A DNA stretch of 64,000 nucleotides from Anolis sagrei (Eukaryota > Chordata > Lepidosauria > Squamata > Anolidae), in assembly GCF_037176765.1 (NCBI RefSeq), contig NC_090021.1, positions 61,943,453 to 62,007,452 on the forward strand. Reading direction: 5' to 3'. The notes below the pieces were generated by a model. That model saw only the letters and a list, made by a program, of their open reading frames with translations, was not told where the DNA came from and did not search any database. A program made the position numbers and the translations under genes. Of the stretch, positions 1-10,758 are shown one piece after another. Position 1 is the stretch's first letter, and every line of letters begins with the position of its first letter.

Positions 1-187
1 CATGTGCTTTCTACACAAAAAAGCAAGGCCTGAAATTCAATCCATCATATCATTAGTGAAAATAATTCTGAGTCACTGGAAAAATACTGGTCTGGCAAAG
101 CAAAATAGGTTCATGAAGCAGACTCTACTATCCCAGCATTAAGCATTGTATAAACATGGAATTCCACAATCATTCGAAAATAATTAC
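1..187. other. TTC13 intron
   Basis: Intron beyond exon 8 of TTC13. Nothing else was recognised. Confidence 0.7.
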
Positions 188-298
188 CTTTAGAAGCCCT
201 CTGTGAAAAAATGTTAAACCTTTGTAGAGCATGGCTATAGGCTGGTTTCTGTTCAATTCAAGTGAGTTCTGAAAATCTTCCTGAGCTGTTGTATAGTC
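188..298 (-). CDS. TTC13: TTC13 exon 8
   Basis: 111 nt after GTGAAATAG, encoding DYTTAQEDFQNSLELNRNQP and then IAMLYKGLTFFHRGLLK. The donor is GTAATT. It is the last TTC13 exon in the window; positions 1-187 are intron. Confidence 0.96.
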
Positions 299-3200
299 CT
301 ATTTCACACACAAAAAAACTTTTATTACACAAAAGTGTTAGATCTGACTCACAAAGACAAGACAAATTCTTTGCACGCAAATCATACTGTCTCTTCCACA
401 AACATTTCATAAATTAAAAAAGAAAGAAGAACAGTCTAATTACATGTTAATTTCAGATTTAAGTACACATTCAATTCTATAGGGCTTATGTCTGAGTATG
501 CACAAGGCCACTCTGCAGTAGACAATGTGTTCAGTCTATTCTTATGCATGATGAAAAAAGTTAATGCCTATAAGAAAATGGGCCAGTGAGTCATAAAGCA
601 CCACAGGTGAAAGCTGGTTTAAACAGAAGGTACCAGTTATTGTGATCCACCCTGAGTCCCCTGCGGGGTGAGAAGGGCAGAATATAAATACTGTAAAATA
701 AATAAATAAATAAATAACTCCCAAACAATTCTATTTAAAAGGACATGTACATTAACTCTCAGCAGAATTGTGGTAGGTTTCAATTGGACCATTGAGAATG
801 AACCAAGCAAAAAAAAAAACTGGCACCAATCAAAGAAAGAAAGGAGATGCACAGAAAAAAAAATGCAGTGTCTCAACACAGAGATTTAAAAATAGCATGA
901 AAATTGGCTTTCATGAATGCTCCTTGAAGAAACACTCTGGTCCTGGATAAACCTTTTCCCAATACATCTAGACCAGTGATCCCCAAATTTTGTACTCCGA
1001 CTCCTAGAAAACTCAGCCACTTTAAACAATGATTAGCGATTCTGAGAGGTGAAGTCCCAAACATTTGGAGTACGGCAGTCTAGGAATTACTGATCTTGAT
1101 GTTTCATCCCTCCTTTTCTTTGAAAACTCCCCTAGCTCTATGACTAGATGTGTCTAATTGGAAACTAACCTCAGATATGAAGTAAAGAGTACCTCTATGC
1201 CGGTAAAGTCGTGCTGATGGCTTTAGCTGAATAGCTTTAGTGAGGTCAGCCAGTGCTTCACCAATCCGACCCAGAGGGGACAATATCTGTGCATTCAAGA
1301 TAATACTTTAGCCTAATAAGAACATGAAAGCAATGTTTCCTTTTTCTAGACTATTCAAAATCACAATATGTAAGATTTATGTACAAATCTTTAAATTTTA
1401 ATTGAAGCCCCAAATAATGTAATAAATGCATCACTCTGTACAGAAGCTGCTGTACATTAATATTCAGGAATTAATTATACCTCTTTAATCTTTAAATAAC
1501 ACACCAACACCAATTAATGCTTTCAAACATTTAGTGACTGAAGAAATAAAGGAGGTTTTGAAATAGAATTTCTGGAATTTCTTTCAAGTCTCTTTGTGTT
1601 TCTTCTAATAAGCACGTGATGTTATAACAGCCCAAAACATCTGCATTCTCTTTGAAGACTGGGAACTACAAGCACAGGTTTAATTATGCTGTTTAGTTCC
1701 TTCACAAAACATTTTAATTAAATGTGACTTAAATCTTTTGCAAAGATCACTACAGCCTACTGAAAACAACCATGTTTTTCCTTAATGCATTAAGAACTGG
1801 GTATTCAACTTTAATTGAAATTAACTTCAAACTACATTTAGTTCCCCAGAACTTGTAAATGTGTACAAGTGACACATTTACAAGCACATTCGGAAGGTGT
1901 TTAGAGAATAGGGTATTACAGAATTTGACCAAACAGTCTGAATAATTACTATGGATTAATTAATAAGTATGAAATCAAGACTCGGCACTATATGTTTTTA
2001 ATCTGTTTTATTGTTCTATGTGTTTCAGTTTCTCATATGTTTTAACTGTTTTATAATCTGATAGGGTACATTTTTATTGTTATGTCTATATGCAGCACTG
2101 AATTTTTGCCTGAGTTTGTAAGCTGCCTTGAGTTCTTTGCAGGTAGAGAAAGGCGGGGTATAAATGAAGTAAATAAATAAGTAAGTGGTAACACATAACA
2201 ACAACAACAACAACAACAATAAAAACTTTATTTATACCCCGCCACCATCTCTCCAAGGGGACTCGGGGCGGCTTACATGAGGCCAAGCCCAACAACACAT
2301 CAGTAAAAACAAAACAGCAAGCAAATAAAACAGTACAATTAATATAACTCACATATAAACAATAACACAGAGAATTTAAACCCTTATGGCCAGGCCAGAT
2401 GTAATAAATTAATTTTTTTTAAATAAACACTCGGCATGTTTATCTGGCAATCAATTTGGACAGTGTTTTTAAAAGGGATTGATGTTGGGGGTGCTCTGGG
2501 AAGTAATAACAAACTGCTGTGTTTGCAGCAACTTGGCATGATTTTCAAGCAAAAAGGGGGGGAAATCCAACTGTAGCACAATGGGGGCCACAAAGGTCAG
2601 TAGCCACATGTGACACTTGAGCCATGCTTTTCCTGCCCCTGTTTTAAAAGTACTTTCAAGAAAGAAAAAAACAGGTAATAACTGGGAAACTACTAGCAAA
2701 CAAAAACAGATAACTTAATTAATTATAGATAACAGAAGGTCATCTAAAAGACTCAAAAAAGTTACCTCTGCTCGCTGTTCAAACACTTCAGGGTGATCTG
2801 GAGCCAGACTAATTACTCTGCTTAGCTCAAACAATGCTAGTTCTGCATTTTTTCTATCCTTAAAAATAGAAAATAATGTATGTAATCAACAGCACAAGCT
2901 TAATCAGAGTAGCACTACAATTTAAATGGAACAGTTTCAAGTGAATAAAATTGCTTTGACCATGATATTTATGCCTACTAAATATAATGAGCTTTTGATT
3001 CTTCAAATACAGCTCAAAACACATTTTCAAATATGCGGACATATGACATAGATTTTACAGTACAGTATATCAAAATATAGTAACAGTGGTTTATATATCA
3101 GCCTCAGTCACAAATATGCATCACCAAAGTTCATAGCAAAATGTTTCAGTTAGTCCAAACATATCTTGAACCAATTGGTGCCCTTCAGTTCTGGCTATTC

Positions 3201-6200
3201 AAATATTAAAATTTTATTGTAATATGACACAAATATGATACTCACATGCAGCCCTTTCCTTCCATATGCTATCCCTCGTCCATAAATTGCACTAACAAGC
3301 TCCGGTTGTTCCTATTTGGAGAAAAATAAAAGTTATCTTAGAAGGTTCTGTTTTAATAGCAAATGTTACATCTTGAAAAGCCATCATCCCCAGTCCATAT
3401 TTACACAAACTATTTTACACAAATAAATTTACGCAAACTATTCAGACAGGGGGCTATGGCGTGGGCTGGTCCATGAGGTCACGAAGAGTTGGAAGCAACT
3501 GAATGAATAAACAACAACAAAATTCAGAAGTGTGCTTAGGTGTTCTACACGTAGTGTGTCTGCACAAGTCTAAAGAGCAATTTATTCAACAATTTGACAG
3601 AGACATTGTTTATAGGGGAAACTGCTCTGGTTTGCCAGTTTGCCTGGATATGGTTTGCCTGGATATGTGCGCATTCATACATCCCTTAGTTGTTTGCACT
3701 GTTATTTTCCAACTCTTTATTCTTATTAACTGCAGCCTATTTCCTACCTCATGGTGACTGTTTATTTCGGTCTACTTCTTTGTTACGCTGTAGGCTCAGA
3801 CCTCATGTATTTAAAATATAGGTATATACAGGAAGTCCCCAAGTAACAAACATCCAAATTACAAATGACTTGTAGTGAAACAACACGAAGTGAGAGGAAA
3901 TCTACCCCTTGGAAGGGAAATTCACTCCTGAAAGAGTTCTCATGAGGGAAAGGTGTCTCCACTGAAGCTTTATCATCAATCCTTGTTTCTACAACAAACC
4001 AAATTCTTCAAAATCCAATTCTCACAGGGACAGAAAGTGAACTGAAATCTTCTGAACAGGGGCATAGGGCACACAATAAACGACACAGGCTTTGAGTAAA
4101 CCACAGATAAGGGAATACCTATAAAAGAATACTGTGTCAAGTTCTGGGTACCTCAACTGAAAAAGGATATTGATAAGCTAAAAAGTGTTCAGGGAAGAGT
4201 GACCAAAACTATCAACGATCTGGAAACCAAGCCCTATCAGAAAGGCTTAGGGAGATAGATAGGTTTCGCTTGGAAAAAAAGAAGGGCGAGAAGGGGACAA
4301 AAGTCATGTTTAAATATTTGAAGGAATGTCACGTTGAGGGGAAAAGCTTACTTTCTGTTGCTCTGGAGACAAGGACACAGAGCAATTCAAATTGCAGGGA
4401 AACAGATTCCTCTGAACACTAGAAAGAACTTCCTGATGGCACGAAATGTTCAACAGTGGAATATGCCAGCTTGAAACATGGTGGAGTTGTCTTCTCTAGA
4501 GATTTTTAAGCCAAGGCTGGATGGCCATCTGTTGGGAGTGCTTTGTGCTTTTGCTGCATTGCAGGGGGGTTGGACTGGATGGCTCTTGTGGTCTATTACA
4601 ACTCTATGATTCTATGATCTGCATGCCTAAGGACACTTCTGCATGGAGAGGTCTCTAACAGAATTATGCCCAGATACTTTCTTTCCTGTGCTTAAGTCAC
4701 TGAAAATAAGCTGAGAAGTTTGCCCCTTCCATCATTCTTTCCAAGAAAGGCAGGTGTCCTGTTTAGGGAAATTCAATCATGGAAATATAAAATGCCAATG
4801 GTGCAAAGGAGTGAAAGATTACCTGGAGCATTGTTGAGAACTGCTGTATTGCTTCATCATAAAGGCCACTGCTGATTAACACATAGGCGATAGCTGCCAA
4901 AATAGTGCTACAAGTTACTAAAACAAGCTTCCATGAATTTCAGTTTTATCACATATATAAAAATATTCTTAATAAAACTAAACAGGGATGCCAGAGCACT
5001 GACAATCAAATTTCAAGACCTAATTTCCTAACTAGTCAAACTTTACTATCACAAGTCTCTTTCCAGCTTCTCTAGGACAAGTTTATCAGAAAATATACAA
5101 GAAAAAATGAAAGTGGGGTGGAGAAATGCAGATCAAGTATTGCCCATTCCTGATCAATAATCACTACTCAACTTACCTAATTCTTCATTTGTACTGTCAT
5201 CATCAGTAGCAAATGGAAATCTTTTTTGTTCTGCAAGTGATTTCGCTTGACTCTGGAAAAACATTTAATAATATAAACTGACATTACCAAAATAAAAATC
5301 AAAGGAGCAACCCCATCTAACCACTCCAGGTGTATCAATTTCAATGCAAAAGAGCTTAAGCATTCGTGTGTCTCCACAACTGAAACCAACATGTCTGAAA
5401 ACTTAACTTTCATTGGATTTTGTCCAACATTCATGGCTTGTCAAAATTTAGTGCTAGACAAGATAAGGCTTGATCTTCCATAATATGTGTGAAGTCGCGC
5501 TTAGTTTTAGGAAACAAGTTTGTACAGTTTCAGTGACATTCAAGGTGCTGGTTTCTGTTCAGTATTGCAATGTATATGCTCTTCAAATAATTGGAGTAAT
5601 CAAATAAGTTGAGATTTGCATAATGCTGATGATCTATAATTTAAGAATTAGGTTATGGGGATAAACAATACACTAGTTTTCTAACTGGAGCCATATTGTG
5701 AGAGGATGACTCCCATGCTGCAACAACTCCACTGGTTGCCGGTCAGATTCTGGGCTAAATACAAAGTGCTGGTCATTACCTGTAAATTCCTAAATTGTTT
5801 GGGTCCAAGCTATTTGTGTAATCACATCTCTCTGTATAAACCATCACATGCACTTCGGTCCACAGAGGAGGCCCTCCTCTCAGTCTCATCCCCATCACAA
5901 GCTTGGCTGGTGGAAACAAAAGAGGGGGCCTTCTCTGTAATCGCTCCCCATCTCTAGAACACCCTCCCTAAAGAAATAAAAAGAGTCCCCACCCTCTTCT
6001 CCTTTAAGAAACTTCTAAAAATGTACCTATGCACTTTAGCATATTGAAAGGAGGATTAGGGCTGCTGGCTAATCTACGTGTATTAGATGGCTGTAATGGT
6101 ATGTCTTAAATGTAGCACCATTGTCAGCGATTTTTAATGTAACGCCTCATAATTTGTTTTTAGGGTGTACATTGTAATGTTTATTTATGATTTAGCTTTT

Positions 6201-7529
6201 ATGTCTTGTTTTTGATTTTGTTTTATTTTGATGCTTACTTTTGTTGTAAATTTTCTGTTGTTACTCTTCATTATTTTGTACTATACATGTAAACTGCCCT
6301 GAGTCCCTCCGGGGAGAGAGGATGGTCTAGAAATAAAGTTTTATTATTATTATATTATAGAGCAGCCATATCATTAGGCAGTGAGACATCAGCCAATGTG
6401 CTTTGGGGTATCCTTGAAAGAAGTTTTCTATTCCTAACAGGCAGGGGCACCAGCGGACTAACTCGCCTAAGATGCCAAAACAGACTATCCTTGGATACAA
6501 CAAAAGAGTGGAGAATACCATCTGCTGCTCTGATTCAGGCAGCAAAAATGGTTCGGCCCAGCCTTCTTGGGAAACTGCATCTCCTCCTACCAGCCTACAC
6601 AAGCTCATCAGGAGAGGTCCTTCTCTCGGTTCCACCACCATCACAAGCCCGGTTGGTGGGAACGTGAGGGTCTTCTTGGTGGTAGCACCTTCCCAAAGAG
6701 ATGTGATCGCCCCCCTCTCTACTGGCATTTTGTGCACAGTTCAAAACCTTCCTGTGGAAGCAAGACTTTCCCAATAGCCTATATGAAATGATCAGGCTGT
6801 GACAGATAAGGCAGATCAATGAACACTATCTCAGACTTGACAACATATATACAGCCTTAACAGACAGAGCTTTAGGATTTTTAACATAATTTTTTATGGA
6901 TGACCTCAGTAGCCTGAGGCCTAGAGAATTCTAGTGGTACATGTTGTCTTTATTAACTTTGTTGTCTATGGTTTATGCAATTGTGTTATCTGTTTATCAG
7001 TTTTAGCTTGCTTTGTGTCATGTAATTTCTGCCGTTTTAATAACTGTTTGCTGCTTTGAGTCCCACCCATGGGAGAAAGGTGGGATAAAAATAAATATTT
7101 TAATGGCCATGCCACCCATCGTCCAGATATTGGAACACCTGTGCAAGTGCTCATTTTCGCTGTTCCCTCGCCTGTTGCCTGCTGCTTCTGGCCACTTATT
7201 CCAACAATCCACTTTGGTTGGGATTAAATGTTTACTTTTAAGATGTTTTGTTGTATTTTTATTGAGTTGCTTCATTGATTGTGTAATTGATATGTCATCA
7301 ACCCACTTCGGCTGGGATTGAATGTTTACTTTTAAGCTTTTTATTGTATTTATATTTGAATTGTTCAATTGATATGTCATGTTTTTTACCGTATGTTTAA
7401 ATTGATGTGCTAATTGTTTAAATTGATATATCATGTTTATTATTATATGTGTAGTGTGGCATTATATGCCATGGTCTGTAAGCAGCCCTGAGTCCCCCCC
7501 TGGGGTGAGAAGGGCAGGGTATAAATGTA

Positions 7530-7565
<36 letters not shown>

Positions 7566-10361
7566 CCCAAAATGCAGACTTTGCAAAGAAGCTGATGAAA
7601 CCATGGACCATATCCTAAGCTGTTGCAAGAAAATCGCACAGACGGACTACAAACAGAGGCACAACTCTGTGGCCCAAATGATTCATTGGAACTTATGTCA
7701 TAAGTACCACCTGCCAGGAGTAAAGAACTGGTGGGATCATAAACCCACAAAGGTCGTGGAAAATGTAACATGCAAAAATCCTGTGGGACTTTTGAATCCA
7801 GACTGACAAAGTTTTGGAACACAATACACCAGACATCACGATTGTGGAAAAGAAAAAAAGTTTGGATTATTGATGTCGCCATACCAGGTAACAGTCGCAT
7901 TGAGGAAAAACAACAGGAAAAACTCAGCCGCTATAAGGACCTCAAAATCAAACTGAAAAAGGCTCTGGCATAAACCAGTACAGGTGGTCCCAGTAGTATT
8001 GTTGAAGGCTTTCATGGCAGGAATCACTGGGTTGTAGGTTTTTTTCAGGCTATATGGCCATGTTCTAGAGGCATTCTCTCCTAACGTTTCACCTGCATCT
8101 ATGGCAAACATCCTCAGAGGTAGTGAGGTCTATTGGAACTAGGAAAATGGGTTTTATATATCTGTGGAATGACCAGGGTGGGACAAAGAACTCTTGTCTG
8201 TTGGAGCTAGGTATGAATGTTTCTATTGATCACCTTGATTACCATTTGATGGCCTGATTACCATTTGATGGCAGTTGTTTGGTGTGGCTTTTTGGTGCTT
8301 GGGGCAATCTTTTGTTGAGAGGTGATTAGTTGTCCCTGACTGTTTCCTGTCTGTTGTTTTGCTGTTGTAATTTTAGACATTGACAAAATCACAGTCTGTT
8401 ACTTGAAAAGGTCACCTTACTTGGATCTGCGCGCATCATTCAAAAATACATCACACAGCCCTAGACCCCTGGGAAGTGTTCAACTTGTGACTTTGTGATA
8501 CGAAATCCAGCATATAGATCTCATTTGCTGTGACATACTGTGTTTTCATCATCATCATCATTTAATAACTTATTAATCGCCCTCCATCCGAGAATGCTCT
8601 AGGCGACTTACAGCTAAATTATAAAAGATAAAATAGATACATACAAAAATTAAAAATTAACAAGAGATCAAATGCTCTAGTAAAAAGCCAGGTCTTAAGT
8701 GCGAGAGTAAAAGGCCCTAAGTCACGCATGGCTCTCATGTAGGGCGGCAAGGAATTCCACAAGGCAGGGGCAGAAATAGAAAAAGCCCTGCGCCTGGTCC
8801 TTTCCAAGTGCACTTCTCTAGGACCCGGTATATGGAGTAAGTCACGTTGGGCTGGTCGTTGCGACCTCCGATGATGGGAGAAGGAGAGGCGGTCCCCTAA
8901 GGTTCGATGGACCCTGGCCGTAAAGAGTTTTAAAGGTCAGAACTAGCAACTTATACAGGCCACGGTACTCAGTTGGAAGCCAATGTAAATTTTGCAGCAC
9001 TGGTGTTATATAGCATTTCATGGGCGTTCTTGTGAGTAACTTGGCTGCTGCATTCTGAACAATACGAACAATAGGTTCTTGTGGGTTTTTTCGGGCTATA
9101 TGGCCATGTTCTAGAGGCATTTCTCCTGATGTTTCGCCTGCATCTATGGCAAGCATCCTCAGAGGTGAGGTCTGTTGGAACTGGGAAAGGGGTTTATATA
9201 TCTGTGGAATGACCAGGGTGAGACAAAGGACTTTTGTCAGTTGGGCTAGGTGTGAATATTTCAACTGACCACCTTGATTAGCATACAATGGGCTAAGTGT
9301 GCCTGGAGCAAACTCTTCTTGAAAGGTAATTAGATGTCCCTGCCTGTTTCCTCTCTGCTGTTTTTGCTGTTGCAATTTTAGAATTTTTTAATACTGGTAG
9401 CCAGATCTTGTTCATTTTCATGGTTTCCTCCTTTCTGTTGAAATTGTCCACATGTTTGTGTGTTTCACAAGAGGATGCTTGCCATAGATGCAGGCGAAAC
9501 GTCAGGAGAAATGCCTCTAGAACATGGCCATATAGCCCGAAAAAAACCCACAAGAACCTAGTGATTCCAGCCATGAAAGCCTTCGACAATATGAACAATA
9601 CGTTTTGTGTAAGTAAAATAATAATAATAATAATAATAATATATTTGGGGTTGGCCTTGAATGTTAACACCAAATTCTGTTATCATCAATAAAATTCATT
9701 GGCTAAGAAAAACAGCAAAATTGGTATTCTTTCCGTTTACGGCAAGAGGTAAACATACCAAAAGTTTTTCAGTATTGAGAGAAAGAAGGGATTCACAGGA
9801 CAGAGATCCGTGTAGATCGCAGTCTGGCTCGTGGAAGCGTAAAAAAGAAGAGTCTGAAATGGAAATATTTTCATTGTCAGGCAAACTAAAACCCCAAAGT
9901 GTTTTTTATGGGTTAGATCAAGCATGGGCAAACTTGGGCCTTCTCTCCAGGTGTTTTGGACTTCAGGTCCCACCATTCCTATGGGTTAGATCAAGCATGG
10001 GCAAACTTGGGCCTTCTCTCCAGGTGTTTTTGGACTTCAGGTCCCACCATTCCTGAGGCTGTTAGGAATGGTGGGACCTGAAGTCCAAAACACCTGGAGA
10101 GAAGGCCCAAGTTTGCCCAGGCCTGGGCTCCATGCTCTTTCCCCCTTCCCCTCCCTTCCTGACTCACTCACCACATCCTCCTCCTGCTCCTCCTCCTTCC
10201 CCGGCGTGCCTCCTCCCTCCCCACTCGGCGGCCAGGAGCTGAGAGAGCGGAGGGTACCGCTCCGTCAGGGCCAGGGCCACCCGGCCCACCGTGGCCGCCA
10301 CGACCCACCAGAACACCCAAGAGCTTGGCCGGCGGCGCCCGGAGCCGGCTGCAGGTGCCAT
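188..10361 (-). CDS. TTC13: TTC13, tetratricopeptide repeat protein 13 (exons 1-8, 5' third of the gene)
   Basis: Eight coding exons on the minus strand join in frame to 273 codons (819 nt); the known vertebrate protein is about 860 residues, so the rest lies left of position 1. The N-terminus MAPAAGSGRRRPSS is followed by a hydrophobic stretch (WVFWWVVAATVGRVALAL) that looks like a signal peptide. A conserved acidic and Cys-containing stretch follows (FHEPDCD, SLLSLNTEK), then TPR units from exon 3 on (for example SGLYDEAIQQF, GRIGEALADLTKAIQL, YTTAQEDFQNSLEL). TPRs are protein-binding helical repeats; the function of TTC13 is poorly known. The chosen ATG (10361) matches the mammalian MAPA start; in-frame ATGs at 10376 and 10388 would add 5 or 9 residues. 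It is divergently paired with ARV1, as in human. Identification rests on recalled family sequence but is very clear. Confidence 0.97.
299..1169. other. TTC13 intron 7
   Basis: Mostly unique A/T-rich sequence. It holds an L2-type 3' tail at 636-717 (hairpin CCTGAGTCCCCTGCGGGG and an (AAAT)n end) and a short inverted-repeat element at 962-1093. Confidence 0.7.
962..1093. mobile_element. Short foldback DNA element
   Basis: The left arm (AGTGATCCCCAAATTTTGTACTCC) pairs loosely with the right arm ending GTACGGCAGTCTAGGAATTACTG. It resembles the other hAT-like foldback elements in the window. Confidence 0.45.
1170..1286 (-). CDS. TTC13: TTC13 exon 7
   Basis: 117 nt after ATGCACAG. It encodes a full TPR (ILSPLGRIGEALADLTKAIQ, then LYRHRGTLYFISE). 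The donor is GTTAGT. Confidence 0.97.
1990..2397. mobile_element. Inverted pair of L2-type LINE 3' tails
   Basis: A plus-strand tail (1990-2183, ending in an AAATAAATAAG-like run) is followed by a minus-strand tail (2200-2397, starting with (CAA)n and a TATACCCCGCC box). Both carry the GAGTCC hairpin of the family. They lie in TTC13 intron 6. Confidence 0.65.
2766..2858 (-). CDS. TTC13: TTC13 exon 6
   Basis: 93 nt after TTTTTAAG. It encodes 31 residues beginning DRKNAELALFELSRVISLAP and ending EQRAE. The donor is GTAACT. Confidence 0.96.
3246..3311 (-). CDS. TTC13: TTC13 exon 5
   Basis: 66 nt after CCAAATAG, encoding EQPELVSAIYGRGIAYGRKG then LH (second helix of a TPR). The donor is GTGAGT. 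Confidence 0.96.
3449..3526 (+). mobile_element. RTE/BovB LINE 3' end fragment
   Basis: The phrase GGTCCATGAGGTCACGAAGAG and the end GAATAAACAACAACAAA match the reverse of copies at 15174, 20007 and 43405. Confidence 0.7.
3829..4080 (+). mobile_element. Tc1/mariner (Tigger-like) element, partial
   Basis: It starts at TA with the terminus CAGGAAGTCCCCAAG and shares its body with copies at 17027, 27225 and 63383. The far terminus was not found. Confidence 0.65.
4115..4618 (+). mobile_element. CR1 LINE 3' fragment
   Basis: Degenerate CR1 ORF2 C-terminus and 3' UTR, ending in the typical CTATGATTCTATGAT repeat. It lies in TTC13 intron 4. Confidence 0.75.
4823..4893 (-). CDS. TTC13: TTC13 exon 4
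   Basis: 71 nt after TTTTGGCAG. It begins a TPR: AIAYVLISSGLYDEAIQQF, then STMLQ. It ends in phase 0 before GTAATC. Confidence 0.96.
5177..5252 (-). CDS. TTC13: TTC13 exon 3
   Basis: 76 nt after TTTTCCAG, encoding SQAKSLAEQKRFPFA then DDDSTNEEL. It ends in phase 1 before GTAAGT. Confidence 0.96.
5690..6358 (+). mobile_element. L2-type LINE 3' fragment
   Basis: The translation shows LQQLHWLPVRFWAKYKVLVI and ALLSVSSPSQAWLVETKEGA, the C-terminal region of L2-type ORF2, then a GAGTCCCTCCGGGG hairpin and an (ATT)n tail. Confidence 0.7.
6400..7105 (+). mobile_element. LINE 3' fragment, L2-like
   Basis: A second related copy: LLSVPPPSQARLVGT in one frame, and a 3' end with GAGTCCCACCCATGGGAGAAAGG followed by ATAAAAATAAA. 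Confidence 0.55.
7107..7563 (+). mobile_element. L2-type 3' UTR with internal tandem duplication
   Basis: A unit of about 90-95 bp containing TGGGATTRAATGTTTACTTT occurs twice (near 7215 and 7310). The 3' end has the GAGTCCCCCCCTGGGG hairpin and an (AAT)n run at 7533-7563. Confidence 0.6.
7564..7975 (+). mobile_element. R4/Dong-like LINE C-terminal fragment
   Basis: The translation contains CRLCKEADETMDHILSCC (CCHC zinc knuckle) and, in another frame, KKVWIIDVAIPGNSRIEEKQ, resembling the PD-(D/E)XK endonuclease end of R2/R4-type elements. A frameshift separates them. Clade assignment is tentative. Confidence 0.55.
7992..8390 (-). mobile_element. Penelope-like element (PLE) tail
   Basis: It matches the minus-strand part of the 45673-46701 PLE, with the phrases GGCTATATGGCCATGTTCTA and GATATATAAA-like. 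A hammerhead-like core lies at 8080-8120. Confidence 0.7.
8080..8120 (-). ncRNA. Hammerhead-like motif, wobble-rich stem II
   Basis: The core is present with stem II GTTTGC/GCAGGT and U at the cleavage position. Confidence 0.4.
8545..9066 (-). mobile_element. L2-type LINE 3' fragment
   Basis: The minus-strand translation has ITPVLQNLHWLPTEYRGLYK followed by RRAFSISAPALWNSLPPYMR, with several frame breaks. Confidence 0.65.
9068..9600. mobile_element. PLE tail, inverted pair
   Basis: The minus-oriented half (9068-9474) includes codons of the PLE C-terminus (VDNFNRKEETMKMNKIWLPV). It is joined to a plus-oriented terminal part (9475-9600) with GGATGCTTGCCATAGATGC. It lies in TTC13 intron 2. Confidence 0.75.
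9125..9165 (-). ncRNA. Hammerhead-like motif in PLE copy
   Basis: The minus strand keeps CTGAGGA, stem II GCTTGC/GCAGGC, GAAA and stem I CCT/AGG; stem III reads ACAT. Confidence 0.5.
9759..9853 (-). CDS. TTC13: TTC13 exon 2
   Basis: 95 nt after a CATTTCAG acceptor. It completes the split codon and encodes SSFLRFHEPDC through SLLSLNTEKLL, ending in phase 0 before GTATGT. Confidence 0.96.
9908..10125. mobile_element. Foldback MITE (CATGGGCAAACTTGG family), left arm duplicated
   Basis: The left arm occurs twice in tandem (9908-9980 and 9981-10053), followed by an 8-bp loop and a matching inverted arm to about 10125. The arms are nearly identical. It lies in TTC13 intron 1, 46 bp from the exon 1 donor. 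Confidence 0.8.
10172..10361 (-). CDS. TTC13: TTC13 exon 1 (coding part)
   Basis: 190 nt: start codon at 10361-10359, signal-peptide-like segment, then a Gly-rich stretch. It ends before a GTGAGT donor (10171-10166) and leaves one base (G) of a split Asp codon. Confidence 0.95.
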
Positions 10362-10659
10362 CTTCCCAACGCGCATGCGCACTGTCATGCCCTTCTCCTT
10401 GTGGGGTCCGCGCTCCCCCGCCCTCAGAGAGCGGAGGCGCGCGTTGCTTTCTGGGAAATGCAGTCCCAATGCCGGAGACGTTCCCAAGCGCTTCTGAGTC
10501 GCGGAACTACAAATACCAAGACGCTCCGCGGCTCGTCTTTCGTTCCCGCTCCTCCTCTGTGTGAAGGAACCCGGAAGGGAACGAGGCAAGGCTCCAGGCA
10601 GGGGGGAAACTTGCCGTTTCCTTGGTAACAGGATTGTGGCCTGCTTCCCGGCATCTGAG
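10362..10659. promoter_or_regulatory. Bidirectional TTC13/ARV1 promoter
   Basis: The 298 bp between the two start codons are GC- and CpG-rich with no TATA box. Visible motifs are a palindromic NRF1-type site (GCGCATGCGC, 10371-10380), a ZNF143/THAP11-type site (TTTCTGGGAAATGCAGTCCC, 10447-10466), a second weaker copy (AACTACAAATACCAAG, 10504-10519) and an ETS-type CCGGAAG near 10571. These are standard elements of head-to-head housekeeping promoters. Motif calls were made by eye. Confidence 0.8.
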
Positions 10660-10758
10660 ATGGAAGAGCCTCGTGTGTACAGGTGCATTGAGTGCAACCG
10701 GAAGGCGGCGGAGCTGTACAAGGACTACCAGCGCGGGGTGGTGCGGATCTCCATCTGC
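10660..10758 (+). CDS. ARV1: ARV1 exon 1 (coding part)
   Basis: 33 codons, [15 protein letters not shown] through VVRISIC, ending in phase 0 before GTGAGT. It holds the first zinc-ribbon Cys pair and the first Cys of the second pair. Confidence 0.96.

Noticed and set aside
7433-7628. (AAT)n run as a candidate CRISPR-like or satellite array
   Set aside because: Simple microsatellite at the 3' end of an L2-type element.
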